A DNA stretch of 8,032 bases from an uncultured Erysipelotrichaceae bacterium (GTDB lineage Bacteria; Bacillota_I; Bacilli_A; Erysipelotrichales; Coprobacillaceae). Below the pieces are notes generated by a model, which saw nothing but the letters and a program-made list of their open reading frames with translations, made no database searches and was not told the DNA's origin. Of the stretch, positions 1-5,468 are shown piece after piece. Location of the stretch: contig URQL01000074.1 in assembly GCA_900550005.1 (NCBI GenBank), forward strand, positions 1 to 8,032, given 5' to 3'. A program made the position numbers and the translations under genes. Each line of letters begins with the position of its first letter. Position 1 is the first letter of the stretch.

Positions 1-115
1 TACATTGCTAAAAAATTTAGTAAAATGGAAATGATCACAAACCATTTCTCTTTTGTTTTAAATTTGAGTTCTGCTAAACAAATAAAAATACCTAAATTTG
101 TAAAAGATAAACCAT
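1..115 (-). pseudogene. 5' end of a small membrane-protein gene, apparently frameshifted, cut by the window edge
   Basis: The ATG at 115-113 has a good ribosome binding site (AAAGGA, 7 nt upstream) and a promoter further up, yet its frame stops after seven codons (TAG at 94-92). The frame shifted by one base is open from 113 to the window edge, 37 codons. It encodes two hydrophobic stretches flanking a Lys-rich hinge (LKFKTKEKW, then FVIISILLNFL). One extra G after the ATG would join the start to this frame and give MGLSFTNLGIF... at the N-terminus. The pattern of two helices around a basic turn resembles small DUF4190-like membrane proteins, but the family is not recognised with confidence. 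The rest lies outside the window, so total length is unknown. It could be a decayed gene, a sequencing error, or chance. Confidence 0.42.
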
Positions 116-144
116 AAAATCATCCTTTCTTTTATTAGAATAAT

Positions 145-173
145 ATTATACTAAATAAAAAGAGGAATTTCCA
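145..173 (-). promoter_or_regulatory. Sigma-A type promoter for the leftmost minus-strand gene
   Basis: Read on the minus strand there is a -35 hexamer TGGAAA (173-168, 4 of 6 consensus bases), a 17-bp spacer and a perfect -10 TATAAT (150-145). The start would lie near 138, giving a leader of about 23 nt containing the AAAGGA ribosome binding site before the ATG at 115. Spacing and position are what a vegetative promoter should show, which supports a real gene at the left edge despite its broken frame. Confidence 0.55.
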
Positions 174-180
174 TTCTTTA

Positions 181-194
181 TGTAAGCGTTTTAT
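181..194. promoter_or_regulatory. Candidate catabolite-response element (cre)
   Basis: TGTAAGCGTTTTAT matches the CcpA operator consensus TGWAANCGNTNWCA at 12 of 14 positions, missing only the last two. It lies between two divergent genes, just upstream of the -35 of the minus-strand gene and 43 bp before the plus-strand RpiR-like start. A CcpA-type repressor could act on either side. Finding a carbon-control site beside an RpiR-type regulator fragment, a family that usually senses sugar phosphates, fits. The call rests on motif match alone. Confidence 0.4.
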
Positions 195-236
195 TTGTTT
201 TATGTTGTACTTATTTAGAAAGATGAGGGACTAAAA

Positions 237-494
237 ATGAATAATCGAAATTTAATTTACGAACTGACAACTTTAATTAATAAAGCCAGAGGATCTACAA
301 ATGACATTCAAATCGCTAAAATAATTTTAGAACACCGTTATGAACTTGAATCTCTATCTTTAGATGAGCTGGCTTCTATGAGTTATTTTTTGCAAACAAC
401 ATTAAGCCGTTTTATTAAAAAATTAGGTTATAAAAATTATGAACAATTTAAGCGTACAATGGCTGTTTTTTTTACCACTCTAAAGAAGGAATAG
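237..494 (+). CDS. RpiR/MurR-type HTH protein lacking the SIS sensor domain
   Basis: The 85-residue product matches the N-terminal HTH_6 DNA-binding domain of RpiR-family regulators: an N-terminal helix, an iAxxIL-type helix (residues 25-33), then LSLDELASMSYF and TTLSRFIKKLGYKNYEQFK (about 40-74), the typical recognition helix and following segment. Family members are usually about 280 residues, with a C-terminal SIS domain binding a phosphosugar. Here the frame stops at TAG right after the HTH, and no SIS-like coding is seen downstream before the promoter at 628. The start is supported by GAGGGA at 225-230, six bases before the ATG. It may be a stand-alone DNA-binding protein that represses or interferes constitutively, or the remnant of a full regulator. 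A candidate cre box lies upstream. No clear -35/-10 pair for it was found. Confidence 0.72.
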   Translation: MNNRNLIYELTTLINKARGSTNDIQIAKIILEHRYELESLSLDELASMSYFLQTTLSRFIKKLGYKNYEQFKRTMAVFFTTLKKE

Positions 495-522
495 TTTATA
501 ATAAAGAACTCTAATTGAATGG

Positions 523-543
523 TTCATTCATTTTGTGAATGAA
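523..543. repeat. 8-bp inverted repeat downstream of the RpiR-like gene
   Basis: TTCATTCA (523-530) and TGAATGAA (536-543) are perfect reverse complements around a 5-base loop. On the plus strand the hairpin is followed by A residues, not T, and on the minus strand the T-run precedes it, so it is not a normal intrinsic terminator in either direction. It could be an operator or a processed RNA end. It sits 85 bp before the extended -10 promoter of the small peptide transcript. Confidence 0.35.
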
Positions 544-627
544 AAAAATAATGTAAATATCTAACAAATTGAAAATAATCACTAGAAAGAATTGACACAA
601 ATTTGAAACAAATGTCTAGAACACCTA

Positions 628-636
628 TGTTATAAT
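628..636 (+). promoter_or_regulatory. Extended -10 promoter of the small-peptide transcript
   Basis: TGTTATAAT is a perfect extended -10 (TGnTATAAT). A perfect TTGACA occurs at 592-597 but is 33 bp away, and TTGAAA at 603-608 is 22 bp away. Neither is at normal spacing, so the extended -10 probably carries the promoter. The transcript would start near 643 (GG) and lead directly into the hairpin and short frame described at 654-767. Confidence 0.55.
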
Positions 637-653
637 TAACTTGGTATCGTCAC

Positions 654-670
654 CCCTTTTGTTTGAAGGG
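654..670 (+). promoter_or_regulatory. 5' leader hairpin covering a Shine-Dalgarno sequence
   Basis: CCCTT (654-658) pairs with AAGGG (666-670) around a 7-base loop. AAGGG is the core of the only ribosome binding site (AAGGGAG, 666-672) on this transcript, so the hairpin would mask it in the full-length RNA. Masking of the ribosome binding site by 5' structure is common in type I toxin mRNAs. The stem is short, so stability is modest. Confidence 0.4.
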
Positions 671-680
671 AGATGAGTTT

Positions 681-767
681 ATATTTTCTGATCTAATAGT
701 ATCTGTCATGGCAGGTGTAATCGTTTATTACACTTGCAAATGGTTAGAGAGTCACTTTAGACGATAA
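681..767 (+). CDS. Tiny single-helix membrane peptide, type I toxin-like; start codon uncertain
   Basis: This frame encodes about 29 residues: a short polar start (FSD), a hydrophobic segment LIVSVMAGVIVYY, then T-C-K-W-L-E and a basic end (SHFRR). The layout of one membrane helix, a KWL-acidic motif and a charged tail is that of the Fst-like and other small hydrophobic type I toxins of low-GC Gram-positive bacteria. The start is the problem. AAGGGAG at 666-672 is 8 nt from codon 681, the ideal distance, but that codon is ATA, a table-11 start but rare. Alternatives in frame are TTG at 663 (no ribosome binding site) and ATG at 708 (inside the helix). The only nearby ATG, at 673, is out of frame and stops after seven codons. 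The gene may be silenced by loss of ATG, or may use a deliberately weak start. No sequence search was possible. Confidence 0.42.
   Translation: MFSDLIVSVMAGVIVYYTCKWLESHFRR
711..737 (+). repeat. 11-bp RNA hairpin inside the small peptide frame
   Basis: Bases 711-721 and 727-737 form an 11-bp stem around the loop CGTTT, perfect except for one G-T wobble (714/734). The wobble pairs in the plus-strand RNA but becomes a C/A mismatch in the minus-strand RNA, which favours a role in the sense transcript. No T-run follows on either strand, so it is not an intrinsic terminator. It covers the codons for the middle of the hydrophobic helix and could block ribosomes, stabilise the RNA or present a loop for antisense pairing. 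Confidence 0.5.
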
Positions 768-787
768 TTAACCTACTGTTGAAGATT

Positions 788-815
788 AGCATAAAATTTA
801 AAATACCGATTACAA
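788..815 (-). promoter_or_regulatory. Possible opposing (antisense) promoter just past the small peptide frame
   Basis: Read on the minus strand there is TTGTAA (815-810, 4 of 6), a 16-bp spacer and TATGCT (793-788, 4 of 6). Transcription would start near 781 and run leftward over the stop codon and body of the peptide frame at 681-767, giving a cis-antisense RNA. In DNA this AT-rich, such matches arise by chance, so the call depends mainly on the neighbouring toxin-like frame. Confidence 0.22.
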
Positions 816-873
816 ATTCACTTTAACATAAGTTTTAAATAAATCAATATATTATAAAATTTAAACTAATATT

Positions 874-993
874 TTATATATAGCGTTCATTAAAACGTTT
901 ATATAAATCATCAATTCTTTTATTTTTAGTAGATAATCTTACTAAAACCAACCCATTTATATTCATCAAAATACAAACTGATGTATCGTTTTT
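874..993 (-). other. Short open frame in the galE 3' gap, probable gene remnant or chance
   Basis: On the minus strand, an open frame from about 993 to TAA at 874-876 reads like protein, with a hydrophobic run (SVCILMNINGLVLVRL) followed by a charged tail (KNKRIDDLYKRFNERYI). An ATG at 966-964 would give 30 residues, but no ribosome binding site precedes it and the frame begins right after the galE terminator hairpin. It may be the C-terminal remnant of a lost gene. Apart from this frame, the AT-rich stretch 816-1000 shows nothing but an imperfect hairpin near 876-907. Confidence 0.2.
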
Positions 994-1000
994 AAATCAA

Positions 1001-1039
1001 TTTAAAAGAGTAAAGAGAATATCTCCTTACTCTTTTAAA
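1001..1039 (-). terminator. Long hairpin terminator of galE
   Basis: Bases 1001-1013 (TTTAAAAGAGTAA) and 1027-1039 are perfect reverse complements, a 13-bp stem. After one A/C mismatch, an inner GAGA/TCTC stem closes a 3-base loop. It begins three bases past the galE stop codon. The minus-strand 3' arm ends CTTTTAAATTGATTT, a weak T-rich tail. It may work as a terminator or as a 3'-end stabiliser. Confidence 0.65.
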
Positions 1040-1042
1040 GAA

Positions 1043-2041
1043 TTATATATGTTTTTTAGCGTAGTTCCATGTATCTCTACACATATCTTCTACTGATTTT
1101 TCAGCAACCCATCCTAATTCTTTTTTAGCTTTAGATGGATCAGCATAACATATAGCAATATCCCCAGCACGACGCGGTTTAATCGCATAGTTTACTTTAA
1201 CGCCATTTACTTTTTCAAAAGCATGAACAAGTTCTAATACACTGTATCCTTTTCCAGTTCCAAGATTTGTAATATGTACTCCTGGTGTTGTATATTTTTC
1301 AACCGCAAGTAAATGGGCTTTTGCTAAATCTACGACATGGATATAATCACGAACACCTGTACCATCTGGTGTATCATAATCATCACCAAATACACCTAAA
1401 CATTCAAGTTCACCTGTAGCTACTTTCATAATATAAGGCATTAAATTATTTGGGATTCCTTTAGGGTTTTCACCAATAAGTCCTGATTCATGAGCACCAA
1501 TTGGATTGAAATAGCGAAGTAAAGTAATAGACATCCAAGGATTTGCAAATTGAACATCCGTTAAGATTTTTTCCATCATAGCTTTACTTGTTCCATAAGG
1601 ATTTGTTGTTTCACCTAATGGGCATTCTTCTGTAATCGGAATGATTTTTGGATTTCCATAAACTGTAGCACTTGATGAAAATACCATATTCGCTACATGG
1701 TATTTTTTCATCATTTTAACCATTGATAAAGTTGTTCCTAAATTGTTTGTATAATATTCAATTGGTTTTTCTACAGATTCACCTACTGCTTTAAAAGCAC
1801 AACAATGAATAACACTATCAATTTGATTAGTTTTAAATACTTCTTCTAATTTTTCTTCTTCTAAAACATCAAATTCATAAAAAGTTGGTTTTTTACCAGT
1901 AATTTCTTCTATCGCATCTAATACATTAGGTGATGAATTAGCAAAATTATCAATAATAATGACGTTATGTCCATGTGTTAATAATTCCACACAAATATGA
2001 CTTCCAATATAACCCGTTCCTCCGGCAATTAATACATTCAT
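1043..2041 (-). CDS. galE: UDP-glucose 4-epimerase
   Basis: This cytosolic NAD-dependent enzyme interconverts UDP-glucose and UDP-galactose, feeding the Leloir pathway and making UDP-sugars for cell-surface glycans. The 332-residue product has the usual family length (about 330-340). It is an extended short-chain dehydrogenase: the NAD-binding GGTGYIGSH at 7-15, SSSATVYG at 122-129 with the catalytic Ser (124), the catalytic pair Y149-x3-K153 in NPYGTSK, RYFNPIGAHESG at 176-187, RDYIHVVDLA at 231-240 and PRRAGD at 289-294. The start is supported by AGAGG eight bases upstream (2054-2050). It stands alone, with no galK or galT in the window, and has its own terminator, which suggests general UDP-galactose supply rather than a dedicated galactose operon. 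An N-acetylated substrate (UDP-GlcNAc) cannot be excluded from sequence. Confidence 0.95.
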   Translation of the reverse strand: MNVLIAGGTGYIGSHICVELLTHGHNVIIIDNFANSSPNVLDAIEEITGKKPTFYEFDVLEEEKLEEVFKTNQIDSVIHCCAFKAVGESVEKPIEYYTNNLGTTLSMVKMMKKYHVANMVFSSSATVYGNPKIIPITEECPLGETTNPYGTSKAMMEKILTDVQFANPWMSITLLRYFNPIGAHESGLIGENPKGIPNNLMPYIMKVATGELECLGVFGDDYDTPDGTGVRDYIHVVDLAKAHLLAVEKYTTPGVHITNLGTGKGYSVLELVHAFEKVNGVKVNYAIKPRRAGDIAICYADPSKAKKELGWVAEKSVEDMCRDTWNYAKKHI

Positions 2042-2147
2042 AAATGATACCTCTTTTCTTTCTCATCCATTTTCTCATAAAATAATGTTATCGTCTAGTA
2101 TTTCTTTTCGAATTGAATTAAAATCTAAAAAAGGGAGCGTGATAACA

Positions 2148-2603
2148 ATGACTTTTGAAGAAGCAAAAAAAATTTATGATCAAAAACTAGGAAATTGGAA
2201 AATCATGGCATTAGCTACTTGTACAAATAATTATCCAATGGTTAGAAATGTCAGCTGTATTTTCTACAATGACAAAATCTATTTTAAAACCGATAAAAAC
2301 TTTAGAAAAACAAAACAACTCTATGAAAACAATCATGTTGCTTTATGTGCTGGTGGCGTTCAAGTAGAAGGAACTTGTAAAATCACAAGACTTGTAGTAG
2401 ATGAACCAGGACGTATCTTTGAAAAAAAATATAAAGAATATTTATGGCAAAGTTACAATGCCTACAGTCATGAAGAAAGTGAAATTTTAGTAGAAATCAC
2501 CCCTAATTTTGTAGAAATTTGGGATGATGATGAAAATAAAAAAGCCTATCAACTTTTCTTATATTTTAATAAACAAGAAGTTGAATATAAACCTTATGAT
2601 TAA
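2148..2603 (+). CDS. Pyridoxamine 5'-phosphate oxidase-family flavin-binding protein
   Basis: The 151-residue product looks like a small split-barrel FMN-binding protein of the PNPOx-like superfamily. Strand-like segments include WKIMALATCTNNYPMVRNVSCIFYNDKIYFKT (about 16-47), the common 'low activity, new substrate side-by-side' layout of this fold, then TKQLYENNHVALCAGGVQVEGTCKI (54-78) and a C-terminal ILVEITPNFVEIWDD strand. Such small members usually bind FMN, F420 or haem. True pyridoxine oxidase is longer and has extra substrate-binding motifs not seen here, so the substrate is unknown. The start at 2148 is preferred because AAGGGAG lies 10 bases before it. The frame is open back to an ATG at 2085 with no ribosome binding site. 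The gene is divergent from galE and convergent with rel, so probably monocistronic. Codon use and composition look like the neighbours. Confidence 0.75.
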   Translation: MTFEEAKKIYDQKLGNWKIMALATCTNNYPMVRNVSCIFYNDKIYFKTDKNFRKTKQLYENNHVALCAGGVQVEGTCKITRLVVDEPGRIFEKKYKEYLWQSYNAYSHEESEILVEITPNFVEIWDDDENKKAYQLFLYFNKQEVEYKPYD

Positions 2604-2632
2604 AAAAAAGTAGTCGATCGACTACTTTTTTT
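2603..2632. terminator. Shared bidirectional terminator, 30-bp perfect palindrome
   Basis: Seven A, the 16-base palindrome GTAGTCGATCGACTAC and seven T form a perfect 30-bp inverted repeat between the convergent flavin-protein and rel genes. On either strand it gives a GC-containing stem followed by a T-run, a standard intrinsic terminator. It overlaps the last base of the plus-strand TAA and two bases of the rel stop codon, so both genes end inside one structure. Confidence 0.93.
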
Positions 2633-4856
2633 AATGAATGATACGTTTAATTTCATAAATGCCATTTACTTTTTTCAAGTTATCAAACGCATTTTTTAAT
2701 TGAGAGGCATTTTCAACCGTTACTTTTAAATTAATAATTGCACGCGTATCAATAGTATCGGCATGAATATTTAAAATATTGATTTTAGATTGACCTAAAG
2801 TATTAATGATATCTGTAAGTAAATTTGTACGATCAGTGGCATCAATGGTAAATTCTGCTTCGTATTTACGCGTAGATAAAGAAGCATAATCCCAATAAAC
2901 ATCGATCAAACGTTTTTTTGCATCATTAGTTTGAACATTTGGACAATCCTTACGATGAACCTTGATTCCTTGTCCTTTAGAAACAAATCCGACGATTTCA
3001 TCACCAGGAATTGGGCTACAACACTTACTGATTTGTATTTTTAAACCACTTACTCCTTTAACAACCACACCTGAGGTATTATTTTGTTTATTGATTCTTT
3101 CGTTGTTCGTATTATTTTTTTGCAACATACGTGATAAGCCATCAATAAAGCTAACACGTTTAGGTGCTACTTTATCAAGTAATCCATAAGGCGTAACGGT
3201 TTTACGACCAATTTGGTAAAGTAAATCATCAAAACTTTTAGCTCCAAAAGAAACCCAATAAGGTTTATACACTTCCGCATCTAAATAGATTTTTTCGTCT
3301 AATTCACGTTTTTTAACCTCTTCTTTTAATAATCTTCTACCCATTTCAATAGTATCACGTTTACTTTCATCTTCTTTTTGTGATAAGAATTGTCTAATTT
3401 TATTACGAGCTCCTGCGGTATGTACAACTTTTAACCAATCTTCACTTGGTCCAGGAGAGTTTTTATTTGTTTTAATTTCACATACATCCCCTGTTTTTAA
3501 AGTTGTATCAATAGGAACCATAACTTTATTAACTAAAGCCCCTACCATGTGGTGTCCGACTTCGGTATGGATACGATAAGCAAAATCAATTGGAGTAGAA
3601 CCATTTGGAAGTTCAATAATTTTCCCTTGTGGAGTTAAAACATACACATTAGCTTCAAAAATATCTTGACGAAGTGATTCGTAATATTCTTTCGCATCTC
3701 CATCTTTTATATCATCAGATAAAGAAATAAATTCACGTAACCATTGCAATTTTTCACCAATTTCTTTTTGTTCCTTTTTAGAAGAATATTGGTTATTTTC
3801 TTTATAACGCCAATGGGCTGCAACCCCTCTTTCGGCAATTTGATCCATTTCTTCAGTACGAATTTGGATTTCAAAAATTTGTCCCATTTCCCCAATAATG
3901 GCTGTATGCAAAGATTGATACATATTTGGTTTTGGCATAGCGATATAATCTTTGAATCTTCCTGGTAAAGGACGATAGTGTTCATGAATAATTCCTAAAA
4001 CTTCATAACATTTCATTTTATCGGTTGTGATAATACGCAAAGCATTTAAATCATATAATTCATCAAAACGTTTATGTTTGATAACCATTTTTTTATAAAT
4101 ACTATAAATATGTTTTGCTCTACCTAAAATACGATATTCAATATGATGTTCGTCAAGTAATTTGCGAACCTCATTCATCATCGCCTCAACAGCTTCTCTT
4201 CTTTCATCACGTTTTCTTTCAAGTAAAGCAGAGATTTCATGATAATGTTCAGGATCTAAATAATATAAGCTTAAATCTTCAAGTTCAATACGAATGTCAT
4301 TGATCCCTAAACGGTGAGCGATAGGTGCATAAACTTCTAATGTTTCTTTAGCGATACGTTTTTGTTTATATTCTGGCATATATTGTAAAGTACGCATATT
4401 ATGTAAACGATCGGCAAATTTAATTAGGATAACACGGATATCCTTAGCCATAGCGATGTAAATCTTACGATGGTTTTCTGCATAAGCATCCGACTCATCT
4501 TTAAATTTCATTTTTGAAATCTTTGTTACCCCTTCAACTAAGGAAGTGATTTCTTCACCAAACAAAGCGACCATTTCTTCTTTTGGAACATCACAATCTT
4601 CCATAACATCATGTAATAAACCGGCAGCAATGGTCATTGGTCCAGTTTGTAAACTCGCTAAAATATAAGCTACCCAAATAAGATGAATCGTATAGGGTTC
4701 ACCACTTTTTCTTTTTTGCGTAGCATGTTTTTCCATGATATAGTTATACGCTTTTTTAATTAAATCAATACTTTCCTCATTGGTAATATAAGTTGAAGCA
4801 AGTTCTAAGACATCATCAAAACTCATTGGATCTCCAGCTTGTTTAATTTTTGGCAT
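2631..4856 (-). CDS. rel: Bifunctional (p)ppGpp synthetase/hydrolase Rel
   Basis: This long RelA/SpoT homologue makes (p)ppGpp from ATP and GTP/GDP and also degrades it, setting the stringent response at the ribosome. From ATG at 4856 it has 741 residues, the normal length. Domains in order: HD hydrolase (about 40-180) with LLHDVMED at 80-87 and KFADRLHNMRTL at 146-157; synthetase (about 235-350) with GRFKDYIAMPKPNMYQSLHT at 299-318; TGS (about 403-465); helical region (476-495); zinc-finger-like region with CC at 612-613, H634 and C638; C-terminal ACT (about 664-738). The RFKD form of the synthetase loop is the one known from bifunctional Rel enzymes (RelA has ExDD). Hydrolase motifs look complete, although the usual HP of Y-x2-HP is HL here. 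An Asn-rich stretch near 580-597 looks like a flexible linker. AAAGGG eight bases upstream supports this ATG. A GTG at 4865 is too close to it, and an ATG at 4826 is a weaker option. The gene lies 48 bp after apt, separated by a terminator-like hairpin. Confidence 0.95.
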   Translation of the reverse strand: MPKIKQAGDPMSFDDVLELASTYITNEESIDLIKKAYNYIMEKHATQKRKSGEPYTIHLIWVAYILASLQTGPMTIAAGLLHDVMEDCDVPKEEMVALFGEEITSLVEGVTKISKMKFKDESDAYAENHRKIYIAMAKDIRVILIKFADRLHNMRTLQYMPEYKQKRIAKETLEVYAPIAHRLGINDIRIELEDLSLYYLDPEHYHEISALLERKRDERREAVEAMMNEVRKLLDEHHIEYRILGRAKHIYSIYKKMVIKHKRFDELYDLNALRIITTDKMKCYEVLGIIHEHYRPLPGRFKDYIAMPKPNMYQSLHTAIIGEMGQIFEIQIRTEEMDQIAERGVAAHWRYKENNQYSSKKEQKEIGEKLQWLREFISLSDDIKDGDAKEYYESLRQDIFEANVYVLTPQGKIIELPNGSTPIDFAYRIHTEVGHHMVGALVNKVMVPIDTTLKTGDVCEIKTNKNSPGPSEDWLKVVHTAGARNKIRQFLSQKEDESKRDTIEMGRRLLKEEVKKRELDEKIYLDAEVYKPYWVSFGAKSFDDLLYQIGRKTVTPYGLLDKVAPKRVSFIDGLSRMLQKNNTNNERINKQNNTSGVVVKGVSGLKIQISKCCSPIPGDEIVGFVSKGQGIKVHRKDCPNVQTNDAKKRLIDVYWDYASLSTRKYEAEFTIDATDRTNLLTDIINTLGQSKINILNIHADTIDTRAIINLKVTVENASQLKNAFDNLKKVNGIYEIKRIIH

Positions 4857-4881
4857 ACCCCTCACCCTTTCTGTTTATGTT

Positions 4882-4906
4882 AAAAAAAGAGGAACCCTCT
4901 TTTTTT
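4882..4906 (-). terminator. Terminator or attenuator between apt and rel
   Basis: Bases 4896-4906 and 4882-4892 form a perfect 11-bp stem (A7-GAGG with CCTC-T7) around a 3-base loop. In the minus direction this is a classical intrinsic terminator ending in seven T. It overlaps the last two bases of the apt stop codon region and ends 11 bases before the rel ribosome binding site. No convincing promoter follows it, so rel probably depends on read-through, which would make the hairpin an attenuator-like step. Confidence 0.85.
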
Positions 4907-5417
4907 AATATTGAATGACTGAATAAACGTCATAATCTTTTAATTTTTCTCTCCCTTTTAAATCCACTAATTCAATTAAAAAACAAATTCCAACTACTTC
5001 TCCACCTAATTTTTCAACCATTTTACAAGTTGCTTCGACCGTTCCACCTGTAGCTAACAAGTCATCAATAATCACTACTTTTTGTCCTGGTTTAATTGCA
5101 TCAGCGTGAATTTCTAAAGTGTTACTTCCATATTCTAGATCATAAGAATATTTAACAACTTCCCTTGGTAATTTACCTGGTTTTCTAACTGGAACAAAAC
5201 CAATATTTAAGCCATAAGAAACAGGACAACCAAATAAGAATCCTCTTGCTTCAGGCCCAGCGATCAAATCAGCCCCTTTGCTTTTAGCGTAACTCATCAT
5301 TTGATCAATCGTATAATGATACGCTTCACCATCTTGCATAAGTGGTGTTACATCTCTAAACAATACTCCTTCAATAGGAAAACCTTGAATATCTGCGATA
5401 TATTTTTTTAAATCCAT
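4905..5417 (-). CDS. apt: Adenine phosphoribosyltransferase
   Basis: This enzyme salvages adenine by joining it to PRPP to give AMP and pyrophosphate in the cytosol. The 170-residue product has the family length and start (a short helix, then the FPIEGVLFRDVTPLMQD pattern at 13-29). Key motifs are GPEARGFLFG at 54-63 for adenine and substrate contact, the RKPGKLP loop at 78-84, EYGSNTLEIH at 95-104, and the PRPP-binding signature VVIIDDLLATGGT at 114-126 with its two Asp. AGGAGGAAG lies just before the ATG, a very strong ribosome binding site. The order recJ-apt-rel is the one widely found in Firmicutes and links purine salvage with purine-alarmone control. It has its own extended -10 promoter in the 51-bp gap after recJ. 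It is followed by a terminator-like hairpin before rel. Confidence 0.96.
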   Translation of the reverse strand: MDLKKYIADIQGFPIEGVLFRDVTPLMQDGEAYHYTIDQMMSYAKSKGADLIAGPEARGFLFGCPVSYGLNIGFVPVRKPGKLPREVVKYSYDLEYGSNTLEIHADAIKPGQKVVIIDDLLATGGTVEATCKMVEKLGGEVVGICFLIELVDLKGREKLKDYDVYSVIQY

Positions 5418-5444
5418 GTTGCTTCCTCCTATAAACTTATCTAA

Positions 5445-5453
5445 ATTATAACA
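5445..5453 (-). promoter_or_regulatory. Extended -10 promoter of apt
   Basis: On the minus strand, TGTTATAAT (5453-5445) is a perfect extended -10, identical to the one at 628-636. The best -35 at 17-bp spacing is a weak TTTAAT. The transcript would start near 5438 with about 20 nt of leader, including AGGAGG. It would drive apt, and rel by read-through, independently of recJ. Confidence 0.6.
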
Positions 5454-5468
5454 AACCTGACTTCTAAA

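Noticed and set aside
523..543. Inverted repeat considered as terminator of the RpiR-like gene
   Set aside because: The stem is followed by A residues on the plus strand, and the T-run lies on the wrong side for the minus strand.
673..696. ATG at 673 as start of a small gene
   Set aside because: The frame ends after seven codons and the Shine-Dalgarno is only one base away.
711..737. Hairpin considered as an intrinsic terminator
   Set aside because: No T-run follows the stem on either strand.
2085..2147. Upstream ATG start for the flavin-binding protein
   Set aside because: No ribosome binding site there, the extra residues do not fit the family, and AAGGGAG clearly serves the ATG at 2148.
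2962..4303. Short open frames on both strands inside rel
   Set aside because: They lie within a fully motif-supported rel gene in other frames and show no family features or start signals.
5418..5468. Purine-riboswitch or T-box leader before apt
   Set aside because: The gap is only 51 bp and holds just a promoter and ribosome binding site, too short for either structure.
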